Part shown: positions 1 to 7,314 of the stretch, in pieces
How the letters are laid out: every line of letters begins with the position of its first letter
Position numbering within the stretch: position 1 is the first letter of the stretch
DNA from: Xanthobacteraceae bacterium
GTDB lineage: Bacteria > Pseudomonadota > Alphaproteobacteria > Rhizobiales > Xanthobacteraceae
Length of the DNA: 48,135 bases
Reading direction: 5' to 3'
Assembly: GCA_019745775.1 (NCBI GenBank)
Contig: JAIESR010000061.1
Span: 1-48,135, forward strand
The notes under the pieces: generated by a model
The model's input: the letters and a program-made list of their open reading frames with translations, nothing else
Told to the model about the DNA's origin: nothing
The model's database searches: none
Program-made: the position numbers and the translations under genes

Positions 1-886
1 CGACGGCCGCACCCTGGTTTGCGCCGTTGGAGCGCTCGCTGATGGCGTCGGCAATCGCCGGGATTGCGGCGGCATCGTTCGCGGTGGTGTCCGCCTGCGC
101 GAGCTGGACGCCCTGCCCGGTCGTTGCAATCGACGGGCGCAAGCCTTCCGGCCTCTCGCTGGTGCGCTGCATGTCGATCGGCTTCGGCAGCGGGTTGAAC
201 AGCTTGTCGTGCGAGAAATCCTTCGGCGTCAGCTCGACGCGCGCGACCACGACGCGCATGCCGAGCTTGCTGACGTTCCAGAGCCGCGACACGAAATCGG
301 TCGGCATGCGGATGCAGCCATGCGACGCCGCGTGCCCGGGCAGATGACCTTCGTGCAGCGCGATGCCCGACCAGGTGAGGCGGTGCATGTAGAACATCGG
401 CGCGTTGCCATAGAGATTGGAGCGGTGCCAGCGGTTCTTCTGAATGATGCTGAACACGCCGGTCGGCGTCGGATGACTGGGGGTGCCGGTCGAAACTTTC
501 GTCTCCGCGACGCGGACACCGTTGCTATAGAGGACGGCGCGCTGATCGTTGATCGAGACCATCAGCTGCAGCGGACCCTTCGGCATGTTCTCGCCGAACG
601 GATGCCGGATCGGGACGTCCTTCTTCGATTGCGACGTGGCGGTCCGGTTGGCCTTGCGGCCCTGCATGTCCGCGCGGGACGGCGCTTTGCTATCGAGGCG
701 CGACGGAACGTCTTGCGGGGGCCGGTTGAACGGGCGGAAGAACTGCGCATCCGCGACGTCGATCCGACCGATCACGAATGCGGCGGACACGCCGGCCAGC
801 AGCGCCACGCGCCACAGGCCTGTTACACGACCCACAACCGGGCTACCCGACGTGGTGCCGGGACATATTGTTACCGACTCGCGCAC
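1..886 (-). CDS. L,D-transpeptidase (YkuD domain), 3' end outside window
   Basis: The protein is probably a periplasmic L,D-transpeptidase that makes 3-3 peptidoglycan cross-links or anchors proteins to the wall. Reading leftward from 886, it starts with a GTG preceded by GGGAG six bases upstream. The N-terminus carries one hydrophobic segment (about residues 22-42), so it is a signal anchor or signal peptide. The YkuD domain follows (PKGPLQLMVSINDQRAVLYS onward). It has the catalytic signature, with an upstream His in LHEGHLPGHAA followed by SHGCIRM, whose Cys codon lies near position 314. The region after the domain is Pro/Ala-rich, and the gene runs off the left edge without a stop. The family call is strong; the substrate is unknown. 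Confidence 0.85.
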   Translation of the reverse strand, partial: MRESVTICPGTTSGSPVVGRVTGLWRVALLAGVSAAFVIGRIDVADAQFFRPFNRPPQDVPSRLDSKAPSRADMQGRKANRTATSQSKKDVPIRHPFGENMPKGPLQLMVSINDQRAVLYSNGVRVAETKVSTGTPSHPTPTGVFSIIQKNRWHRSNLYGNAPMFYMHRLTWSGIALHEGHLPGHAASHGCIRMPTDFVSRLWNVSKLGMRVVVARVELTPKDFSHDKLFNPLPKPIDMQRTSERPEGLRPSIATTGQGVQLAQADTTANDAAAIPAIADAISERSNGANQGAAV

Positions 887-1120
887 AGCAATCTCCCAAC
901 GCCTCAGCAAGCTTTATTGTTCGCCCGTCCAGCCCGGCAGGTAAGGTACAAGATAACCGTTGCTCTCGGGTAAAGTCGATCAACTTATCGACAGCAGGCG
1001 GCAGCTAAGTACCGGCAAGTGGCGGTTTGGTAAGGAAAATCGGCGCCGTCGCGGCGCGCGGCGCAATCGATGGCTTTCGTTGCGGTTAAGGCGCACCGCG
1101 ACGCACCGCCGAAAGGCGAA

Positions 1121-2029
1121 TCAGCCGAGCGCGCGGGTGGTATCGTCGAACAGCTCGTCGACCGTGAACGGTCGCGGAATCAGCTTCTGTTGAACCGCAT
1201 AGTCGATGATCATCCTGAGCGCCGGCCGGCAGGCTTCGACCCCGAACGGATGGAAATCGATCTCGCCCGGCTTCGGCAGCCCGGCCGCCTGCTTGGACTG
1301 TTTCAGCATGCGGTAGACTTCGCGGACGAGCTCGGGCTTCGCGCGCGACAGGCTCTGCGTCACGCACACCATGTGATTGAGCGGCACCACACCGTGCTCG
1401 GCACGCCAGCGCCGCGTCTCCGCTTCGGGATCCTCGATGACGCTCTTGAGCCTGGGATCGGTCGGCAGCTCGGCGCCGAAGATGCCGGCATCGAGCTCAC
1501 CGTCCTGCACCATCTTCAGCAGGACCTTGCCGTCGGCGGCGCGCTCGACAAACGGCGGGTCGCGATATTCGAGGATATGAGCGTCTTCGAAGTTGACCCA
1601 TTTCACGCGATAGATGTCGACGCCGTAGTCGTTCTGGAGATGGCCGCGCAGCCAGGTGCCGGTGGTCTGCGTATAGGAGCGCACGCCGACGCGCCGGCCT
1701 TCGAGATCCTTCAGCGAGAGCCTCCCGCGTTCGGAATTGTAGAGCAGCGTGCCGTGCTGAAAGCGGCCGAGCATCACGCACGGCATCAGCACCAGCGGCT
1801 TGCCGTAAGATTTCGCCTGTAGGAAGGTGACGACCGCCATCTCGCTGACGTCGTAGGCGGTCTTGCGCACCATTTCGGCGAACGCCTTGTAGACGGGCGT
1901 GATGCCGGCGAAGTCGAGCGCGACGCGATCGGACCTGATCTCGTTGCGCTTCAGCGCCGCGGTGTGCGGATAGTCGCCAAGCGCGATGCGCAGCGTCTGT
2001 TGCGCGGTCATCGGATCTGCGACGGTCAT
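1121..2029 (-). CDS. Pht5-like (4,5-dihydroxyphthalate decarboxylase family) PBP2-fold protein
   Basis: This 302-residue protein resembles 4,5-dihydroxyphthalate decarboxylase/ABC-binding-protein-like sequences, which have a type 2 periplasmic-binding fold. It opens with a beta strand (LRIALGDYPHTAALK), and later shows a hinge-like ligand segment (GRRVGVRSYTQTTGTWLRGH) and GIFGAELPTDPRL. No signal peptide is visible, so it is either cytoplasmic or misassigned as a transport protein. ATG at 2029 is chosen because GGGGGAG lies nine bases upstream; ATG at 2011 is an alternative. It is divergent from the cyclodeaminase-like gene at 2151, with 121 bases between the starts, which suggests shared regulation. 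Enzyme or solute receptor cannot be decided from sequence. Confidence 0.75.
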   Translation of the reverse strand: MTVADPMTAQQTLRIALGDYPHTAALKRNEIRSDRVALDFAGITPVYKAFAEMVRKTAYDVSEMAVVTFLQAKSYGKPLVLMPCVMLGRFQHGTLLYNSERGRLSLKDLEGRRVGVRSYTQTTGTWLRGHLQNDYGVDIYRVKWVNFEDAHILEYRDPPFVERAADGKVLLKMVQDGELDAGIFGAELPTDPRLKSVIEDPEAETRRWRAEHGVVPLNHMVCVTQSLSRAKPELVREVYRMLKQSKQAAGLPKPGEIDFHPFGVEACRPALRMIIDYAVQQKLIPRPFTVDELFDDTTRALG

Positions 2030-2150
2030 CGGCTTCAACTCCCCCAACCTTCGAATTCCGGACTTTGGTTTTCCTGGCCTTGCCGACCTCGATGTACCGT
2101 ACCATAAGGATGTATCGGCCCCGGAACCAAGAACGGACTTCAGCCCGCCC

Positions 2151-3224
2151 ATGACCTTGATCTTATCAAACAACGATGTCGACAAGCTCCTGAGCATGCC
2201 GGAATGCATCGACGTGCTGGAAGAGGCGTATGTCGAGCTGGCGGAAGGTCGCGGCATCACCCGCACACGCTCCGACAGCATCGCGCCGACGCAATTGCCC
2301 GACGCGGTCTACGGGCTCAAGTCGATGGACGGCGTGTGCCCCAAGCTCGGCGTCGGCGCGGTCCGCATCAATTCCGACATCGTGCGCTTTCCCAAGCGCG
2401 GCAACACGGTGGTGCGCGAGAAGGTGCCGGCGGCGCCCGGCAACCGCTGGGTCGGCCTGGTGCTGTTGTTCTCGGTCGACAATGGCGAGCCGCTCGCGAT
2501 CATGCCCGACGGGGTGATGCAGCGCATGCGGGTCGGCGGCACCAACGGCCTCGGGATCAAGTATCTCGCGCGCAAGAACGCCGAGGTCGTCGGCATTCTC
2601 GGCTCCGGCTGGCAGGCGGGCTCGCAACTGATGGCCGCCTGCGCCGTGCGCGACATCAAGCAGGTCCGCTGCTTCAGCCCGACCCGCGAGAACCGGGAAA
2701 AATTCGCGGCCGAGATGAGCGGCATGCTCGGCATCGAGGTGAAAGCCGTCGACCAGCCGGAAGACGCGATGAAGGGTGCCGACATCGCGATGTGTGCCTC
2801 GTCGAGCCTCGACAATATCTTCTTCGCGCCGTGGGTCGAGGCCGGGATGCACATCACGTCGATCAAGCGGCCGGAGATCGAGATGGCGGCGCTGCGCAAG
2901 GCCGACCGCATCGTCATTCACAACAACGACGAGAAGCCGATCCATGTGATGACGCGCGACATCGAGCTCGCCGAGACCGCCAAGGAGAACGGCTGGAATT
3001 CGGTCGGCGAGCTCGATTTCGCAAATCTCCCGACCTTGCCGGAGCTGATCGTCGGGCGCGCACCGGGGCGCGCCTCGGACCGCGAGGTCACGTGTTTCCT
3101 GAACAATATCGGGCTGGGCTACCAGTTTGCGGCGGTCGGCGCCGCGGTGATCAGGAAGGCCAAGGACGGCGGCTTCGGCCATGAACTGCCGACCGACTGG
3201 TTCACCGAGGACGTGCACCCGTAG
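2151..3224 (+). CDS. Ornithine cyclodeaminase / mu-crystallin family protein
   Basis: This is a 357-residue NAD(P)-dependent member of the ornithine cyclodeaminase/mu-crystallin family, which also contains ketimine reductases and amino-acid dehydrogenases. The N-terminal substrate domain is followed by a Rossmann fold with GSGWQAG at residues 151-157. A further family block is GADIAMCASSSLDN, near residue 210. ATG at 2151 gives the usual family length; the reading frame is open upstream to 1986, but that part overlaps the divergent gene. The substrate is unassigned, because true ornithine cyclodeaminase cannot be told from imine reductases by motifs alone. Confidence 0.8.
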   Translation: MTLILSNNDVDKLLSMPECIDVLEEAYVELAEGRGITRTRSDSIAPTQLPDAVYGLKSMDGVCPKLGVGAVRINSDIVRFPKRGNTVVREKVPAAPGNRWVGLVLLFSVDNGEPLAIMPDGVMQRMRVGGTNGLGIKYLARKNAEVVGILGSGWQAGSQLMAACAVRDIKQVRCFSPTRENREKFAAEMSGMLGIEVKAVDQPEDAMKGADIAMCASSSLDNIFFAPWVEAGMHITSIKRPEIEMAALRKADRIVIHNNDEKPIHVMTRDIELAETAKENGWNSVGELDFANLPTLPELIVGRAPGRASDREVTCFLNNIGLGYQFAAVGAAVIRKAKDGGFGHELPTDWFTEDVHP

Positions 3225-3228
3225 CGGG

Positions 3229-3513
3229 CTAGTCTTTTTTCTTGGATGCTGCGATCAGGTCGGCAACACGTCGCTGAACGTCTTCATTGCGGAAAACGTC
3301 GTCCAGGTCTTGCGGGCCTGCTGCAGACGGATCATGCACGATGACCTCTGGGCTCACGCTGGAACGTCGCCAGGGGAAGAAAGCGAACAACTTCTTTGCT
3401 TTCTGCCACATGAAATTTTGACTGCGACCCGGGCCTTTGTCGTTGCGACGTTTCGTTGTGTCGGATTCATAACCCTTCGCCGCGTCAATTCGGAGTCTGA
3501 TTAACGGTTCCAT
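3229..3513 (-). CDS. Small hypothetical protein, start uncertain
   Basis: I do not recognise this protein. The C-terminal half ([18 protein letters not shown], then [20 protein letters not shown], ending AASKKKD) has a normal amino-acid composition and looks like real coding sequence. The frame stays open up to 3564. ATG at 3513 is preceded by GGGAA at a fair distance; ATG at 3411 would give a 60-residue product without a clear ribosome site. It converges on the 2151 gene with four bases between the ends. The 3' end is more credible than the 5' end. Confidence 0.45.
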   Translation of the reverse strand: MEPLIRLRIDAAKGYESDTTKRRNDKGPGRSQNFMWQKAKKLFAFFPWRRSSVSPEVIVHDPSAAGPQDLDDVFRNEDVQRRVADLIAASKKKD

Positions 3514-3543
3514 CAATATGGTTCCCGGACGGCGCGCACCGAT

Positions 3544-3568
3544 GGAACCAACGCTCGACACCAAAGTT
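3544..3568 (+). promoter_or_regulatory. Weak EcfG-like promoter ahead of DUF1328 gene
   Basis: GGAAC at 3544-3548 is followed after 16 bases by AGTT, one mismatch from the CGTT expected for an EcfG -10. It lies about 48 bases before the DUF1328 start, beside the stress locus. This is suggestive only. Confidence 0.35.
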
Positions 3569-3615
3569 TTTCCCTCGACGCGGCATGGAGCCGCACCTTA
3601 CGAGGAGCATTCATC

Positions 3616-3795
3616 ATGCTTGGTTGGGCTTTGACATTTCTGATCGTGACGCTGATCGCCGCCGTGCTTGGCTTTGGCGGCATCGCCGGCTTCGCGGTCG
3701 AGATCGCCAAGATCATCTTTTTCGTCGCGATCATCCTGTTCGTGATCTCGGCGGTCGCCGGACTGGTGCGCGGCCGGTCGCCGACTGCACCGTAG
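3616..3795 (+). CDS. DUF1328 family small membrane protein
   Basis: This 59-residue protein is almost wholly hydrophobic, with two predicted membrane spans: [20 protein letters not shown], then roughly [21 protein letters not shown] short basic tail, VRGRSPTAP, follows. This matches the DUF1328 (YtjA-like) family in length and pattern. The start has GAGGAG eight bases upstream. A strong hairpin-T terminator follows at 3824, so it is a single-gene unit. The family has no defined biochemical role; its position next to ecfG and a possible EcfG promoter suggests a stress-linked inner-membrane protein. Confidence 0.82.
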   Translation: MLGWALTFLIVTLIAAVLGFGGIAGFAVEIAKIIFFVAIILFVISAVAGLVRGRSPTAP

Positions 3796-3823
3796 CCGCC
3801 ACAATCAGAGCTTCATGACGACT

Positions 3824-3854
3824 AAGCCCGGCTTGCGCCGGGCTTTCTTTTTTT
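3824..3854 (+). terminator. Rho-independent terminator after DUF1328 gene
   Basis: The nine-base arms AAGCCCGGC and GCCGGGCTT enclose a TTGC loop and are followed by a T-rich run to 3854. It lies between the ends of the convergent DUF1328 and ecfG genes. Confidence 0.85.
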
Positions 3855-3881
3855 GAAGCGACGATTTGCGGCAGGCGGAGG

Positions 3882-4433
3882 TCAGCGGCGCCCGCCAGCG
3901 GAGAGCACCGCGCGGGTCGACTGATCGGGGCCGAAATCGTCGGCACTGTCGATCGCGAGCAGTTCGGACAGCCTGGTACGCGCCCGGTTGACGCGGCTCT
4001 TGATGGTGCCGACCGCGCAGGCGCAGATGCCGGCGGCTTCCTCGTAGGAGAAGCCGGACGCGCCGACCAGGATCAGCGCCTCGCGCTGATCCGGCGGCAA
4101 TTGCGCGAGCGCCTTGCGGAATTCCTCGAATTCGATCCGGCCATGCTGCTCCGGATGCGACGTGAGCGTATCTGCATAGCTGCCGTCGGAATCCTCGACC
4201 TCGCGCCGCCGCTTGCGATATTCGGAGCGGAACAGGTTGCGCAGGATCGTAAACAGCCAGGCCGACATATTGGTGCCAGGCTGGAAGGAATCGATATTCG
4301 CCATCGCACGCAACAACGTTTCCTGCACCAGATCATCGGCGCGGTCGACATTGCCGCTCAACGAAATGGCAAAGGCACGCAGGCTCGGCACGGCCGAGAG
4401 CATCGCTTCGCGCACTGACGGTTCGAGGGTCAT
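3882..4433 (-). CDS. ecfG: EcfG-type sigma factor of the general stress response
   Basis: This 183-residue ECF sigma factor should direct RNA polymerase to GGAAC-N16/17-CGTT promoters in the alphaproteobacterial general stress response. Region 2 is visible at about residues 22-75 (DRADDLVQETLLRA, then AWLFTILRNLFRSEYRKRRR). Region 4 runs from about 109 to 157 (LPPDQREALILVGASGFSYE, then GTIKSRVNRAR). Its ATG overlaps the TAA of nepR as TAATG, so the two are translationally coupled. The nepR-ecfG pair is divergent from phyR, the classical arrangement. NepR should hold EcfG inactive until phosphorylated PhyR removes NepR. A 20-residue acidic/variable tail follows region 4. Confidence 0.95.
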   Translation of the reverse strand: MTLEPSVREAMLSAVPSLRAFAISLSGNVDRADDLVQETLLRAMANIDSFQPGTNMSAWLFTILRNLFRSEYRKRRREVEDSDGSYADTLTSHPEQHGRIEFEEFRKALAQLPPDQREALILVGASGFSYEEAAGICACAVGTIKSRVNRARTRLSELLAIDSADDFGPDQSTRAVLSAGGRR

Positions 4434-4759
4434 TAGCTCGATCCCTTGTCCTTGCGTTCGTCGTATTGCTGCAGGAGGTCTTTGAACCGATCCGGCACGC
4501 CCTCTTTGACGACATCGTCAAAATAGGCCTGGAGGGTCTTGCCGAGCTTGGTCTGCACGTCCCGGCCAAGTTTGCCGCCGCGCTTGCGGGTCTGAGTATC
4601 TGTCTGCATCATCGGCCTTGGCCTCATGGGCACCTGCTCCCCCGACCCCGCAATCTGCGGCCTCTGCCCGATTCCGCGCTGAGCACCGTTGTCCTGGGTC
4701 GGTCCGACCGGGCCCTCGCGTTCGCTTGGACCGGCCGTAAGTGGTTTCTGCTCCTTCAT
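4433..4759 (-). CDS. nepR: NepR anti-sigma factor
   Basis: This is a 108-residue anti-sigma factor that binds EcfG, and alternatively the sigma-like domain of phosphorylated PhyR. The conserved NepR core is at the C-terminus: GRDVQTKLGKTLQAYFDDVV, then a short linker and PDRFKDLLQQYDERK. Before it comes a long, probably disordered Gly/Pro/Gln-rich N-terminal extension of about 50 residues. ATG at 4759 is chosen because GGGGA lies about eight bases upstream. The stop overlaps the ecfG start by one base. A perfect EcfG promoter faces this gene, so the pair is autoregulated. Confidence 0.93.
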   Translation of the reverse strand: MKEQKPLTAGPSEREGPVGPTQDNGAQRGIGQRPQIAGSGEQVPMRPRPMMQTDTQTRKRGGKLGRDVQTKLGKTLQAYFDDVVKEGVPDRFKDLLQQYDERKDKGSS

Positions 4760-4814
4760 TTTTTCGTTCCCCACAGCACGGCCATGAGGCCCCTCCCGGT
4801 GTTCGTCGGGATGT

Positions 4815-4839
4815 AACGCGAGCCCCAAAACATAGTTCC
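4815..4839 (-). promoter_or_regulatory. EcfG promoter for nepR-ecfG
   Basis: Read on the minus strand, GGAAC (4839-4835) is followed after exactly 16 bases by CGTT (4818-4815). This is the consensus recognised by EcfG sigma factors. The -10 element lies 55 bases before the nepR ATG, so the sigma factor should drive its own operon. Confidence 0.9.
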
Positions 4840-4848
4840 GTGGCCATT

Positions 4849-4873
4849 GGAACTTTTTTTGGCGGGGGTCGTT
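4849..4873 (+). promoter_or_regulatory. EcfG promoter for phyR
   Basis: GGAAC at 4849-4853 and CGTT at 4870-4873 are separated by 16 bases. The -10 lies about 40 bases before the phyR GTG. The -35 is only nine bases from the oppositely directed nepR -35, so two EcfG promoters sit back to back. Confidence 0.9.
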
Positions 4874-4913
4874 GGAGGGGTAGTTTGGACGACCTGAACG
4901 GGAGGGAGATATC

Positions 4914-5717
4914 GTGTCCGATTCGAAGACCGTCGCTCAGCATTTGCCCCTTTTGCGGCGCTATGCGCGCGCCCTGACCGGCGACCAAGCCTCCGGCGAC
5001 GCCTATGTGGCCGCAACCCTGGAAGCGCTGATCGCCGATCCCGCGACCATCAGTGCCGAAGGCGGGCCGCGAGTCGCGCTCTACCGACTGTTCACCAAGA
5101 TCTGGAATTCGATCGCCCTCAACGGCAAGCCCGAGGCCGGGCGGTCCACGCTGCCCGGCGAGCGCAAGCTCGCCAGCATCACGCCGATGCCGCGGCAGGC
5201 GTTCCTCCTGGTCGCGCTCGAAGGTTTCCCGGAGGCCGACGCCGCACGCATCCTCGACGTCGACGTGGTGACGCTGCGCTCGCTGATCGAGGAGTCGGGC
5301 CGCGAGCTCGCCGCCGAGATCGCGACCGATGTGCTCATCATCGAGGACGAGACCTTCATCGCGATGGAGCTGGAGAGCCTGGTCGAAAGCCTCGGCCACC
5401 GCGTGCTCGGCGTCGCACGCACGCATTCGGAAGCGCTCGCACTGACCAAGAGCAAAAAGCCCGGCCTGATCCTCGCCGACATCCAGCTTGCCGACAACAG
5501 CTCCGGCCTCGATGCGGTGAACGAGCTCCTGCAATCGTTCGAGGTGCCGGTGATCTTCATCACCGCCTATCCCGAGCGCTTCCTCACCGGTGAACGGCCC
5601 GAGCCCGCCTTCCTGATCGCCAAGCCGTTCCAACCCTCAACGGTGTCCGCGATCGCAAGCCAGGCGCTGTTCTTCGATCGTACCGCCAAGCGCCGCGAGC
5701 GGCGGGTCGTCGCCTAA
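4914..5717 (+). CDS. phyR: PhyR, response regulator with sigma-like domain
   Basis: This 267-residue regulator switches on the general stress response by partner switching: once phosphorylated, it binds NepR and frees EcfG. Residues 1-135 form an ECF-sigma-like domain (LPLLRRYARALTGDQASGDA, then LVALEGFPEADAARILDVDV). From about 138 comes a receiver domain with acidic pair E144/D145, phospho-acceptor D189 in LILADIQLAD, T217 and K237 in FLIAKPF. The start is GTG at 4914, preceded by GGGAGGGAG. It has its own EcfG promoter and a downstream hairpin terminator. Length and domain order match characterised PhyR proteins. Confidence 0.96.
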   Translation: MSDSKTVAQHLPLLRRYARALTGDQASGDAYVAATLEALIADPATISAEGGPRVALYRLFTKIWNSIALNGKPEAGRSTLPGERKLASITPMPRQAFLLVALEGFPEADAARILDVDVVTLRSLIEESGRELAAEIATDVLIIEDETFIAMELESLVESLGHRVLGVARTHSEALALTKSKKPGLILADIQLADNSSGLDAVNELLQSFEVPVIFITAYPERFLTGERPEPAFLIAKPFQPSTVSAIASQALFFDRTAKRRERRVVA

Positions 5718-5742
5718 TCGGGAGATTGCTGACGGCGACAGC

Positions 5743-5778
5743 AAAGCCCCCAGGAAGTCTGCACCCCGGGGGCTTTTT
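5743..5778 (+). terminator. Rho-independent terminator after phyR
   Basis: The GC-rich arms AAGCCCCC and GGGGGCTT enclose a loop of about 16 bases and are followed by TTTTT. It lies just after the phyR stop and before the convergent gene at 5802. Confidence 0.8.
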
Positions 5779-5801
5779 CATTTCGGCAGATCGACGGAAC
5801 G

Positions 5802-6194
5802 TCAGTGCCTGCGGCCAGCCCATCCAATCAGCAGGCCGACGCCGATCGCCACGCCGATCATCATCAGCGGGCGGCGTTCGACCTCGGTCGATACCCGGCG
5901 CAGAGCCTCGCTGCCGAGCTTCGACGCCTCGTGGCCCAGCCGCGCCGCGTCTTGCCCGAAGCGGGCGGCTTCGCCGCCGACACTGCGGGCGCCCCCGCGG
6001 AACCGGTCGACAAGATCGCTGAGCGCCGACACCAGCGCGTCGCTGACGCGTTCGGTCGCATGCGCCGCACCGGCGAAACCATTGGCCGCAGTGCGCGAGG
6101 CCAGGCTGCCAAGCCGGTCCAACCGCTGCTCCAGGTGCTGCACGCGGCGCTCGACCTCGGCGAATTCACGGGAATAGCTGGACTGGCGGGCCAT
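5802..6194 (-). CDS. DUF883/ElaB-like membrane-anchored protein
   Basis: This 130-residue protein begins with a charged, probably coiled-coil region (residues 8-40, FAEVERRVQHLEQRLDRLGS). A long amphipathic helical stretch rich in Ala, Gly and Arg follows. It ends in a single C-terminal membrane span (MMIGVAIGVGLLIGWAGRRH). That plan, a helical body with a C-terminal GxxxGxxxG-like anchor, fits the DUF883/YqjD-ElaB group of stationary-phase membrane proteins. No strong ribosome site is seen at the ATG. It lies downstream of csbD on the same strand and may be co-transcribed with it, which would fit a stress role. Family assignment rests on architecture, not on a diagnostic motif. Confidence 0.7.
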   Translation of the reverse strand: MARQSSYSREFAEVERRVQHLEQRLDRLGSLASRTAANGFAGAAHATERVSDALVSALSDLVDRFRGGARSVGGEAARFGQDAARLGHEASKLGSEALRRVSTEVERRPLMMIGVAIGVGLLIGWAGRRH

Positions 6195-6241
6195 CGGACG
6201 TCTCGCGGTTCAGGTGGTACGGTCTCACACGTGCATTTGAA

Positions 6242-6285
6242 CTGAATTGCAGAACGGCGTGTGGCCTGAATTGCAGAACGGCGTG
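6242..6285. repeat. Tandem 20-base direct repeat (24-base period)
   Basis: CTGAATTGCAGAACGGCGTG occurs at 6242-6261 and again, unchanged, at 6266-6285. The copies lie between csbD and the DUF883-like gene, in the leader of the latter. Confidence 0.9.
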
Positions 6286-6332
6286 GCCGCCCGCAAAGAG
6301 CCGCCACGCCGCCATGCATAGTTCTCCGTCGG

Positions 6333-6533
6333 CTAGTGCGTCGAATTCAGCCAGCTGTCGATTTCTTTCTCGGCCTCCTCCTTGGCGTAGCCGTAGCGCT
6401 GCTGCAGACGGCCGGCGAGCTCGACGCGCTTGCCCTCGATCACGTCGAGGTCGTCGTTGGTGAGCTTGCCCCACTGCTGCTGAGCCTTGCCTTTGAACTC
6501 CTTCCAGTTTCCTTCAACACGATCCCAGTTCAT
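6333..6533 (-). CDS. CsbD family stress protein
   Basis: This 66-residue hydrophilic protein shows the CsbD pattern: MNWDRVEGNWKEFKGKAQQQ at the start, WGKLTNDDLDVIEGKRVELA, then a QQRYGYAKEEAEKEIDSWL repeat-like ending. CsbD proteins are abundant general-stress proteins of unknown mechanism. GGAGG lies eight bases before the ATG. The frame is open upstream, but the family length supports this start. A GGAAC-N17-GGTT element upstream may be a weak EcfG promoter. Confidence 0.93.
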   Translation of the reverse strand: MNWDRVEGNWKEFKGKAQQQWGKLTNDDLDVIEGKRVELAGRLQQRYGYAKEEAEKEIDSWLNSTH

Positions 6534-6572
6534 CTCGTCCTCCGTTGTTCTCAGTCCTTGGAATGGCTGAAG

Positions 6573-6598
6573 AACCCGCGAGTTGCGCGAATGGTTCC
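6573..6598 (-). promoter_or_regulatory. Possible EcfG-like promoter ahead of csbD
   Basis: On the minus strand, GGAAC (6598-6594) is followed after 17 bases by GGTT, one mismatch from CGTT. It lies 40 bases before the csbD start. Weaker than the perfect sites in this locus. Confidence 0.45.
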
Positions 6599-6818
6599 CC
6601 GGCGTCGCGCATCGGATTCTTCTCGAGGTGGGTGTCTGAAAAAGCAGGGGCGTAGCCGACATCGTCGGCTACGCCCTAGGTGACCAGCCGAGCACGGGGA
6701 GGGGAAAAGGGCGGCCGGTCGTGTCGTCAACGTTCATTGCGCGGGATGGTTCCGCCGCCCGACGGCGGCGCCCGCGACAAGCGCGGCCCACCGGTTCGAC
6801 TGAACGTGAATCCAGCCG

Positions 6819-6844
6819 GGAACTACTTTGGCAGGCGTCGCGTT
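6819..6844 (+). promoter_or_regulatory. EcfG promoter ahead of small secreted protein gene
   Basis: GGAAC at 6819-6823 and CGTT at 6841-6844 are separated by 17 bases. The -10 is 43 bases before the ATG at 6888. Both hexamer cores are perfect matches to the EcfG consensus. Confidence 0.85.
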
Positions 6845-6887
6845 TTCTCGGCGCGAGCTGCATGCGCTTGTGGGCGAGGTGAATATC

Positions 6888-7175
6888 ATGCGAGGCAGTT
6901 TCAATTGCACGCTGTTGGGCCTGGGAGCGGCCGCGGTGGCGGGGATGTTCGTGTCGGCGCTGGAAGCGTCGGTACCAACGCCACGCGGGGTCGATCCCTT
7001 GTCGGTCAATCGCACGTTCAAGGGCGACCGCGCGCCAGCCTTGCCCGGCGCCAGTCAGGTCGTGCCCGAGCAGCAGCAGACGAACCAGCCGAAACTGCCT
7101 GATGGTTGCGTCTCCGAGACCGAGTGGCGCGGCAACATGTATTCCGACGAGATCGCGGGCCGTTGCGTCGCATAG
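6888..7175 (+). CDS. Small exported protein of unknown function, stress-regulated
   Basis: I do not recognise this 95-residue protein. Residues 8-27 are hydrophobic and fit a signal peptide or anchor. The rest is hydrophilic, with a Pro/Gln stretch (VVPEQQQTNQPKLP) and two cysteines near the end (DGCVSETEWRG and AGRCVA), which could pair in the periplasm. ATG at 6888 is preceded by GAGGTG; an in-frame ATG at 6828 lies upstream of the promoter -10 and is unlikely. A perfect EcfG-type promoter precedes it, and a histidine kinase gene follows, so a role in envelope stress is a reasonable inference. Confidence 0.75.
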   Translation: MRGSFNCTLLGLGAAAVAGMFVSALEASVPTPRGVDPLSVNRTFKGDRAPALPGASQVVPEQQQTNQPKLPDGCVSETEWRGNMYSDEIAGRCVA

Positions 7176-7314
7176 CGCCGATAGTCCGCTCGGTTGATTG
7201 GGCCAGTTCTCGAGGACATGCGGCAGCGGACGAAGCGACAATTGTCCCAATCGTGGAGGTTGATTAGACTCACCCAGGGACGCAGATCGCAGTGATAATC
7301 GCCGGATCGCCTCA

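Larger units (their letters stand above)
6534..6887. other. Intergenic region between divergent csbD and the 6888 gene
   Basis: No gene is supported here. It holds the candidate csbD promoter (6573-6598) and the perfect EcfG-type promoter (6819-6844) reading toward 6888. Longer open frames in this stretch are high-GC shadows. Confidence 0.6.

Noticed and set aside
4518-5633. Minus-strand open frame of 371 codons
   Set aside because: It overlaps phyR on the opposite strand and nepR in another frame; both of those are strongly supported.
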